Source of the DNA: Globodera rostochiensis
Lineage: Eukaryota > Nematoda > Chromadorea > Rhabditida > Heteroderidae
DNA length: 64,000 bases
NCBI GenBank assembly: GCA_018350325.1
Contig: JAEVLN010000025.1
Location: forward strand, 186,001 to 250,000
Reading direction: 5' to 3'
Part shown: in pieces, positions 32,501 through 43,800 of the stretch
Layout of the letters: every line of letters begins with the position of its first letter
How positions within the stretch are numbered: the first letter of the stretch is position 1
Made by a program: the position numbers and the translations under genes
The notes under the pieces: generated by a model
Databases searched by the model: none
Seen by the model: only the letters and a program-made list of their open reading frames with translations
Told to the model about the DNA's origin: nothing

Positions 32501-35500
32501 TCAGTTGCCGCCGATTTCTGCTGCTTTTTCTGCTGCTCTTCCTTCTTCTCTTTTTTGTATTTGAGTGCGCCATCCTCAATTTCTATACAGTCCTTGATTC
32601 TCGCAACCCCAACATTCTAAAATTGAAAATTTGTATTGTAATAGCAATTTTACAAAATTATTAATTAACATCCAGCTGAAGGAATTATTTGTCCGCCCTC
32701 CGCTCAATGGTACCGTACCCCCAACCATTTGTCCGCCCTCCGTTCCCCAGTTCGATTATTTCTTGGTCGATTAATCGAGCAAAAAATTTTGGATTTTTCG
32801 ATTATTTTTGATTAAAAATCGAGATATAATCGCTCGACCCTTTCAGGCAATCTCTGCCTAAAACACCCCGCGAAAACGCTCCCGAGAAAAAATGCCGCCC
32901 CCCCCCCCCAAAAAAAGTCTAATCGATTTTTCGCTTATTAGCTTTCCTAAGCTGAATTGGTCTTGCTTTGCCAAGAGGCATTTTCTCTCGGGGAGCAGCA
33001 GTTTTCTCCTGCTTCGCCCTGCCGTCACTTTGCCGTAACCACCTGTTGGTCGCACCGCACGATTGTATCAATTGACGTGAGGCATTGTTGTCGGAATATG
33101 TTGAGCGCTTCAATCTTTCGGTAAAATTGTTTTGAAAGCCGACTGGACGGCTTAATGTTTAGAATGGACAGAGTGCTGATAAACCACGCAATTTTGTCAT
33201 CTATAAGTTTGACCGCTTCTTCAAGGCATTTGAGCGCCTTCCCATGGAGTTCGCGATTTTTCGGCCTTCGTTTGTTGTGGCTTAAAAAAAGCTTGTGGCC
33301 CAGCTCAAGGTGAGCCTTTGCCTCGTAGTAAAGCGTGATTGGACCAAATTCGTGGTCATTCGGGTGCACTTTACTGAAAGTTTAATTTGAAAATAGTCTC
33401 TAAAGAGGTTCTACATACATATATCATTATGAGATAAAATTTTAAAAATTAAGCGTGGAATTTTGGATTTCAGTCGTCGGATTACTTGTTCATTGCTCTT
33501 GCAATTCCCGGATGCTCGGAATTCAACATTAGGTGCGCCGTCTTGATCAAATATGCCGGGTTCTCGAGCAGCTCACTTTTGCTTGGGTTTGCAACAAATT
33601 CTTTCAGTTTGCCAATTTTGGACGCAATGAATTCATCAAATTGCCGGAAGAATCCATCTTTTGTAGGCTCATCCAAAACATCACTGAACCGAAAGCCATT
33701 TTACTTGTATAGTTATCATTTTAATTTTCTTAAATCAATTAAATCACAAATTTAAAAAAAAGATTTAATGAATTTGATTATAAACATTTAGCCGACATGC
33801 ACGACGGCAGATTTCCGAAATCGGAGTGGCTACGTGAAATAGTAGGGGGGGGGGGGGGGGGGGGGGGGAGGTCACGGCACTTCGTACGAACGATGGGGAA
33901 GAGGGGGGGGGTCGAAATTTTGCGTTTTATGAAACAAAATTGACATAAAAACAAACTTCAAAATGCTTAAATTTAGTGCCAACCCAATATGCCATTATAT
34001 AATAAACAAAATTGCCATAAAAACATACTTCAAAATACTTAAATTTGGTGCCAACCCAATCAATATGCCATTATAAAACAAAATTCCCATAAAAACAAAC
34101 TTCAAAATGCTTAAATTTAGTGCCAACCCAATATGCCATTATATAATAAACAAAATTGCCATAAAAACATACTTCAAAGCCATTATAATAATAAATAAAA
34201 TTGCCATAAAAACATACGTCACCGTCTTGCCGGCCTTTTTGCCTTCCTCAATTAATGCCGCAATTTCATGGTCAAATCGATTGATCCAAAAGCTCCACAG
34301 CTCTTGAATCTGAACTGCCGCGTACTGACAATAGTCCTCTTCTTCCTCACAAATTGACCGCACAACACCCATTTTATCGCACATTCGCTTGTAAAGTTCG
34401 TCTGATAAAACAAAAGAAATAGTAATTAGAACAAAATGGGCATTAAATCTGGCCCCGTCCGGCCTCCATTCCCAAATTTATTTATTTTTTAATTGATAAT
34501 AAAAAATCATTTTTGTGCAGCAACCGTACCGCGAAACGACAGTATCGGGATTCGATTCTGCAGGAACGATGTGAGCTGGTCGGCGACCAACGCCTCGCGT
34601 TTGTCGCGCCAATTTTCCCAGTCTCTGGCTGTCCATTCTTCGTTTTGGCAGCCGCCGCCGTCGCTGATCAGCCGCTTTACGTCCGATTTGCGAATGATCA
34701 GACAGCCGGAGCCCGGCTGGCCCTTGCGCGCCACGCGGCCGGCCACCTGCTCCTCGACGCGGTTGTTCCGTGGTGGAAAGGCGGTGATATGTGCCAAACC
34801 TCCATTGTCCAACACCTGTAAAATAAAAGGCTTATGTATTTACATAATGTGTAAGGCATGAATTGGCCTTAACCCGATAAAGTAGGGTTGGTCCCCCAAC
34901 CCCCGACTTTTTTGGTCGGGGACGAAAACCCCGACCCCGACTTTTCCCGGCCCAAGGGGTCGGGGACCAACCCTACTTAAAAGGTATGAATAGACGGCCG
35001 GTGCGGGTGTAAAACTGTAAAGGTAACTACGGTAGTAATCACACAAAAAATATTTCCCACATCATCGGCAGGGTTCATGTCGACACCGCGCGCAATGAGC
35101 ATTGTGCCGATCAGAATGTCGCCTTGGCACATATTCTCTTTCAAAGACTCGGATTCCTCATCCGTCGTGCCCTAAAAAACGGGTGCTGCAAGCATTGGCG
35201 TTTCGAAAAAACTGCCACTTGGCCGATCGAAGGGTGTGTAAACCGGGGATTCTGGACCGGGATCCGGGCGGATTCCGGCAAGGCACCGGACCCTAGTGTG
35301 TGCGTACACCACCTTAATGAACGTCCGAATTCGCCGCTTTGATTGGCCAATCTGCGCCGCCAGTGCATCTTTAATCGTGTTGGCATCTTCGATGGAGCCG
35401 GTGGTGATCAGAACCGCCCGTTTATCTGAGTAGTCCAATGCCTAAACACAATAATATAAACATATTTAAATGTTACTTTTTTTAATTTTAAAATCCACTT

Positions 35501-37851
35501 AATATCTTCGATAAGCCCACTTGCAGTTTTTAAGGAACGCCCCGGCAACCAAAAAAAATGTTTCTTCTTATGCTGATCAGTGATCGATGGATGGTACCTT
35601 TTTAACAATGCTTTTTGTCCACTCGGCGTCATTTTCGCACAATTTATCATTAGCATCTTTTGTGTACTGACGGTCTTTGAAGCGCGGCACATTAATGGTC
35701 ATTAGCTTAAAAATGTTGCCGACAAAGTCACGCTCATTGTTCGAGCCAGCAGTGCCGGTAATTGATGTCATGTTGGTGTATGGGCACAGAAAGCCAATGT
35801 TGTTTTTGTAAGCGGATTGCAGTGACAATGGAGTGATCTCCGTTTGTTGGTCGATCTGGACAATCTGTTGCAGTCCCTTGTCCCATTGCGATTGTGACTC
35901 GATGATGCCGCTGTTCATGTTGTCCACCGGGATGATCCGCTTCGGCGTCATCGCCGATGGCACAGTTGTGCCGTTGTTGTTAGTTGTGCCGTTGTTGGTC
36001 GTTGTGCCGTTGTTGTTCTCCGTCTCCATGATGTATTGCACCTTGTCGTTCAAGCCGAGCGCTTGTAAAGCCGAACTGCACCATCCCTCTACTTCCAACT
36101 TGACAAAGTCGAGCAAATGCTTGCAAATCTTCGGTGCCATTTTAGCAAAATCTTTTCTTAAGCCATCTTTTTTAGCTTCTTCTTTTTCATTGGCATTTGT
36201 TTGACGGCCAGTCACCGGATTTTGTCGACGGTGCCGTCGTTGACGTTTCTGAAATTTAAGCAAATTTAGCAGAGAACTAAGTTCTAAGCACCAAAAGCCC
36301 GCTTTTTTTCAAATCGGTAAAAACGAGTTTCTTGGAGTTTTTGGGGACGTACAGCCCGAATCTTACCCCATTTTCAATTTTTGTTCGAATTCGGGTCCGG
36401 AGTTATAAATTGGTCGAAATGGAGATCAGATTCGGGTTATACGCTAGAAATACGGCTTTGAACAATTTTTTAACATTTCATTTTCTGATAAATTTGGAGT
36501 TTACATTTCTTGCTACTTTCATATTATACATATTATGTACACACTTTTACTTCTTTGTTGTTAATCTCTTCAGCGTGCTCAACAAATTGGTTGATAAATT
36601 TCACCTAAAAAATTAATTTTTTCTCATTTTTTATTATCAGGGATGGATTTTGTTCTGATTTCTGACCATTTTGGCATCAGAATTATTTTTGATTTTTTTA
36701 AACTGGGAAACAGTTCTGATTTCTGTTTTTAGGGAAAGTAAAATTTTATCTATCGCAAATATGACAATTTAAATTATTTATCTGTTGAAATGTTGGGTTA
36801 CATAATGCCTAATTTTTTTAAAGTGGCCAAAAATAGTAAAGGTACATTTCAAGTACGAATCGCATCCCTGCACTTATTTATACATTCAAATAATCCCAGG
36901 GGACTGACCATATTCGCTTTGACTTCCTTTACTTGCTCGGCTGTCAGTGTGACATTGCCATCCTTTTCAGTAAGCGTGCCATTGTTTTTCATTTCCCGCA
37001 AAATTAAATTCCGGGCTAACGCCACAAACATTAAAATCTCGTTAAGACTTTCCATGCCCGGTGAATTGGCCGCCAAACGAAGTTCACGCTCTTGTGTCAC
37101 ATCGTCATTCTGCAACAACAAAAAAAAGTCTGTAAAGCTAAAAGAAGGTGAGGGACGAGAGTAGAGCCCGGTCGAGACGAGAATCTCTCGACTCGAGATC
37201 TCGAAAAACCTCGACTCGAGATCTCGCTTGAAGAAATTTTCCGAGATTTTTCCGAGAATCTCGTGCTTTTTCGAGAATCTCGTCTCGACATCTCGAAAAA
37301 TCTCGACTCGAGATCTCGCTCGAAGCTCAAGTCCGGGCTCTAGACGAGAGTGTGTATGAAAGTAAGAGAGCAAATAAGTAATTAGAGAGAGAGAGCGACG
37401 AGAATTGATTACTAATAGCGCGAGATACGACGAGAGAGCGAGAGAGTGTTGGAAAAAAGGAGGGTGACTAGGCAGTTCGAGAATGTTTTTTGTGCTTTTG
37501 GGAAGAATACCAAGAAAAAGACGACAAATACCAAAAATGTACAATTTGATGAAAGTTGACACAGTGAAATCATTGGCAAATCAAATGCAATTTTGACCTT
37601 TCTTGCAAGATTTTCAAAAAAAAAAACGCTTAGTTCTGACAGGAAATGTTTAATCAATTCATTTTAAGTGCCAAATAATGAGATCCGAGCCCTGCCTAAT
37701 ACCCCTTTTCCAAGAAAACTCTGACCTTTGAAAAATCGCCCTCATCATTGATTATTGCATCAATTCGACGCCCACCTCTGACATCCTAAATATATGTAAA
37801 TATACTAAATATATGTATATGTAAATATATGTAGTTTTGTAAATATAATAC

Positions 37852-37885
<34 letters not shown>

Positions 37886-40800
37886 ATATGTGTAAATATA
37901 TGTATTTATTGTAAATATACTACACATATATATATATATGTAAATATATTTATTTATGTATTGCTCGCTCACTGACCTTTCCAAAGAATTCATCATACGC
38001 CTCTTGACTCTGGTAGTCTTGCATCGTTCCGTAAATGACATCGCATGCATATGCCTGTCTCAATCTGTGGCAAAATAGCGGGAATCCCGTTATGTTCCCG
38101 GAAATTTTTTTTACCGGGCTCAACTAACAATTTTATTAAGAAACGAAAATATAACTGTAAAAATTGCAAAAAAATTGCAATTTAAAGTTGCAGAAAAGTT
38201 GACCAAACCCAAAACAAATAGTAGCCAAAATAGTTGAAGGGATTATATTTGAATAATTTAAATGCTTTATGTACACCCCCACCTCTCCTCATCCGAGTAT
38301 TCGAGCACAATATGGGAAACCGTCAGTCCAAAAAGGTCAAAAAAATTGGCCATCTCCTCCGCGTCTTTCTTAGCCAAATGATGGTTGCTGGTGATCACGC
38401 CGACGAGCATCCCCTGGCCAGACATCGCCTCATCATCCTTTTGCTGTGATCAATGTTTTTGATTGTTTCCCACGTTGATGATCCGAGTATTATTCAATCA
38501 CCTTTTTCTGCTGGTCACCACGTTTGCTTGAATGATCAGTCAGATGAAGCATTGCCGCCAACATTGCCACAATCCACGATTTGCCTTCACCAGTCGCCAC
38601 TTGCAGCATTAAGCCGTGCATTTCTGGGCACTCCGCTGCAACAAATCGTCGCAACATGACGGCAAGCAGTTGGGTGTTCCGCGGTTTGAATCCTGTGAAT
38701 ACGGTATGTATTAGGGTTGGACAAGACCGGTTTTAAAATCGGGATTTGGGACCCGGTTTATGATTTCGTACCACTCGGAAGTCGAAATTCCGACCATCCC
38801 TGGCACACCCAATGAATGATGATGAACAGTAGGGCTGTTCGAGAGTCTCGGTAAATTTCCAAGTCTCGAACAGCCCTAATGAACAAGAGAGAGGCGGGCT
38901 TCCAAATTAAGCAAATGCCTATTTTTTTTGTGAGCATTGTTCGTTGAGATAAGTGCAAAAAAATCATCTATTTTTTTCAAATTTTGGTTATTTTCCTGCC
39001 TATTTAATGTGTTTTTTATTACCTAAAATTGGAAGCCCTCTGATGATTAATTGTTGTGACACCAACAGTATGAGTCAAAGTCAACAACTCATAAAATAAG
39101 AATTAATTTTGTTGCTTTCATAATCTCAGATTATAAATCCGGAACAATTTGTCTGACAAAATACTGAATAAACTTGCCACTGATCACTTGGACGCCTTTT
39201 GCGATCAGAGCGAGTTTTTGCTCAAAAGTTGTACCCTCCGGAGACGACTTATGTTCAGCCCACCATTCCTTAATTTTCTCTGCGCCGAAATCCTCAAATT
39301 TTTTGCATTCTTGTTTAAATTTGTTGTATGAATCTATAAGCCATTTGCTCAGATTGCCGTTAACCGCCTTCAACCGGCTTTCATCTTAAATGTTAAGCAT
39401 GAACAAGTATAACAGTTTGGTTTAAAAAATCTCAAGAGAAAGGCATCGAATTTTTAAAAAGTTTAATTAGGGCTGTTCGAGAGTCTCGGTCTCGAGTTTC
39501 AAACCGTGAAAAGTCTCGGGTCTTTTTTGGGTCTCGAGTCTCAGTAATTTTTAGGTCTCGAGAAGTCCTGTTAATTAGTATATTTATTACCCATGTGTTT
39601 AAGGACGGCACTGAAACCACCGCCGTCTTCCATAATTTTTTCCACGAGTTCTGCAAATGATAACTGCTGATCATCGTCGTCTTTACGCCCGCATTTTAGC
39701 ACCAAATTCTCGTAAATCTAAAAAAGAATCAGCAATTAGTAGCAGGGCCAAAGCATTTCGGGGGAAGACAGACGAAATTTGATAATCTTGATATAATTCC
39801 AAACCAATTAAGTGGAAAATCCAACAAATTAGCTAAATCGAAAAACGGAGAAATTTGTTTCAAAAATCATAGATAGGATCACTACTTCCAATTCAGAAAT
39901 ATTTTACTTTGTCAGATTTGAACCCCTTTTAAATCAGAACAAAATAGCCTCGTCAATCTCCTCCCCTTCCTACCCACAAACTATATACTGTGCATACAGT
40001 ATTTCGTAGCGCCTACCATTTGCGCACGCCTAATCGCTTTTTTGAACTCATTTAGTAATTTCATTTCCGATGACGTCATTGGACACTTCACCACTTCTTC
40101 CAATGTCTGTTTCAACTGCCAAATCCATCGGGATGCCCAACTTGCTGCTTCGTTCCTCCACCCAAATTGGTACTTGCGCAATTTCAAAATCTCGACATCA
40201 AACTCTTTTCTCGTCGTTAAAATGTGCTGACGACTCGTGAACTCGTCCGCCCGATTCTCGAACCATTTTTCAAACGTAACGCATTCGTGCTTCCATTTTG
40301 CGACCTCATTTGTGTACAAAGAAACCAATTCCTCTATTTGAGAATAAGGAAATTTCATAGGATGGACCTGCAAATACAAAAAATACCTTAATTAATAAAT
40401 CTATTTATTATTATTAACATTTTTAATTATGGGTTTGGTTTAAGTTCTTTTAATTTTAAACTTTTTGGTCAGTACTAGTATTAGAATAGAGCTCGACATT
40501 TTGAAAATCCTGGACCTGGATTTGACAAACGCCTGGATTTGGATTTCCTGGACAAAAATCCAGAAAAAAAATCCAGGGTCGCGGAGGCCCGGACCCAAGC
40601 CTGACCTGAATTTTTTTTCAAAAATAATTAATATATTTTTTAATACCAGCAAAAATATTCGGCGCTCTGATGATTCGGCAGTGGACGGTTCGGCAGTAGA
40701 CGTGTTAGAAACGCTATAACTTTTCTCTAACCCAACTAATCCGAAGAAACTTAATATTTTTAAAAAAGCTCTAAGTGCTTAGATTTTATAAATGTAAAGA

Positions 40801-43800
40801 AAAACTATATTGGAAAACACTAAGAAAATGTTATTGCCAAATGAATACAAAAAACTCCTATTTTCACACATTTGGCCTGATAACTTTTTTCTTTTAGATT
40901 GTAATGATCTAATTTTTTTTGAATATATATTAACTTGATCAAATGCTTTCAAATGGTATTAAGCTTAATCATATTAGTTAGCTTAGAGAAAAGTTATAGC
41001 GTTTTAAACATGCCCACTGCCGAATCGTCTACTGCCGAACTGTCCGTACACCAAAATATTCACTTGTTTTAATGCTAAACAACTCGTTAATGGGGCAATC
41101 CAATGCAAAAATAGAGTGCGCAGAGAGTCCAAGAATTTTGTATATTTTGTTGAATTTCGCAAAAATTCTTGCGATTTTCAAATTTGTCAAAATAAAACGG
41201 GTTTTTGAGAATTTTGCTTTATCTCTGGGGGCGAGAGGAGATCGGCGGTGCCGATAGGCGCTGCCGAAAAAATTCTTGAGTTTTTCTCAATTTGTTTCAT
41301 TTTAAAAAAAAAGCTATAAATAATGAATATGGTCTTGTCAAGTGAGACGACTGGCATAAATCCTCTATTTAATTATTTATCTTTTTTACAAATTGTTGTT
41401 TTTTGTTGAGATTTGTTATCAAAATCCAAATAAACTTGCAAATATAAAATTTGGCGATTGTCACCATCTTTAGGGGTGTATTTTTAATCTAGGAATCCAG
41501 GTTTGAAATCCAGGCCTGGACCCAGGGCAGGCTCTAATTACAATTGTCGTAAATTTTGATTTTTTGCTTTGCATTAAGGAAAATTAATTTTTTTGCGATT
41601 TTATTTTCAAATAATCTTTGAACATAAATAAGTCAACTCACCACTTTAAGTCTCAGCTTTTTTTGAATTGCTAATGTGTGATAAATATTGTCCAAAAAAT
41701 TGTCTAGCAGCGCTCTTTCTCCGATAATATATATGTGAGTAGGCAGCTCTTTCGTCGTTTCAACACAGTACTCAATGAAACGCTGCTTCAACTTGTCCAA
41801 ATTGTGCTTCAATAGAGCATCGTATGCCTGTGGACAGATTCTTATTAATATTTGAAAGAAAAACTCTTAAAATCAACAAAACAAATTAAATTATTTATTG
41901 TTCATTTCAAAACTTCAGAAGATTCACTGTGCTTATAGTTGGGTTAGTCCCGACCCATAACCCGTAATATAGATTTCAAAAATGCCAAAACAAGTCGGCG
42001 TTTGGCTGGAAGCCGAGGGCATTCAAATGTTTGATTTAGAATGAATGCTTCATATCCGAATCCAGACCGGTCCGAATTTCGGACGTTCTGGATTCGGATC
42101 GTACGGCTAGAATGAAAGCAGTTTTTTTCAATTTTGATTTTACTGTCTATTGTGGCATTTTACCAAAGTGGCACCACCGTTTATTTTACTGCCGACGTGC
42201 CTACCTTTTTTGCTTTTTGCATTTCTTCACCAAAGAGTTGTTTTTGGTTGTCGTCCACGAATCCATCCGAATGGTCGGCAGCAGTGTTTTGAGCGGTTTC
42301 GAAAAGATCCTTCATTGTCTGCTCTTCATTTGCCAGCAATGGCACGAAATTGCTAATGCGACCAAAAGCATTCAGCAGTTCTTGAACTTGTCGACTTCGT
42401 CGCTTTGCGTCCTCCATTGGCGCTCCAGGCCCTGGAACCCGCAATGCCTCGATTTGGTCGAGGATGGACTGCACTTTATCGATGTAGTCAAGAAAAGCGT
42501 CTTCAGTTTTTTCACAAATAGCGAGAATGGTCGGCAATTTGTTGGCACGAAGTTCACGACGACATTTTGACACCTTCGGATTATAATCTTCTTCGTCATC
42601 GCTGCTTTCTTCGTCGTCATCGCTGTTTTCAGAAGTTGTGTTGAATTTGGCACATTCCTTCGCCCCTTCGTTGAGAGTGACTTCGGCACATTCCTTCACC
42701 TCTTTGTCATTGCGGATTTCGAAAGTGACTTCGGCCTTCACCCCTTCGTTGAAAGTGACTTTGGCATATTTCTTCCCCCATTCGTTGAGAGTGACTTCGG
42801 CACATTCCTTCACCTCTTTGCCATTGCGGATTTCAGAAGAGAAAGTGACTTCGGCACAAATGTCGGGATCCGGGATTTGTTTCAGGATGAGATTCGCTCT
42901 TTCAGTTGCCGTCCTCACGTCTACGCAAAGCTGGCGAAGTTGTAAAATCTCTTCGAGATGTGCGCGCAACATCGCGCATACGTCGGAGATTTGTTTTTCC
43001 GTCCGTTCAATCACAGTTTGATCATCGTCGTCGTTGCCTTTCCTTAAATAAGGGATACAAAAAATTATGGAATATTTTAATGAAAAGTCGCACTAATTCC
43101 ATCAAAATTTTTAATGATTAAAAATTTTCATTTTTTGCATTTTTGTCTCATAAGAGAATTTCTTCAATATTGACCATGCCAATAAACACACCCCCTGCAC
43201 GAAGAGAAGGAGCGATTCCCGTCGCCGTTGTCCATTTTTGAGGGCACATTTCCATGCTAGAGCGATTTGAAATTGAAAGTATACTGTACCCACAGAATAT
43301 CGTAATCCAAAATTGTAAAAAATGCTACCGGCATAAAAGCAGCGGTTGAGAATTGCGTTGGACCACCGCTCGCATTCGGGCGAGCTTTTTGTATGCTCAA
43401 GGCAACCTTAATTATTAACTAATAATTTGGAAGAAACAATAACAACAACAAATTGCTCCATTTACACTAGGGACGCTCGAGAGTCTCGGTGTCGTTTCTC
43501 GGTCACTCGGTAAATTTCAAGTCTCGAGCATCCCTAATATTCATTAAACGAGGCCGGCCGGATTCAAAAATGTAGCCCGAGATTAGAGCCTTTAAAATAT
43601 GTAAAATTGTCTTAAGAAAAATTTCTCAAATTTGTGCTAGATCCCCTTAAATCCACTTTGATCGGCCCGCTTGCAGTTTTTTCGAAACGCCCTAACACCT
43701 TCCACCACAGCCACACCTTTTGCTTAAAAGTATTGCCCAATTGCTGGACATTCAAGTCAAGAAAGGTTTGTGTCTTTTGCGCTTCCTGCACATCTTCCAT

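Noticed and set aside
31593..32664. Arg/Glu/Ala- and Arg/Trp-rich plus-strand frames of about 300 codons
   Set aside because: Shadows of the DGPPPGPPP array, which is in phase with neighbouring exons on the minus strand.
34493..34861. Two plus-strand frames over 100 codons opposite the SecA motif VI exon
   Set aside because: The minus-strand reading carries conserved motor motifs and valid splice phases; the plus frames do not.
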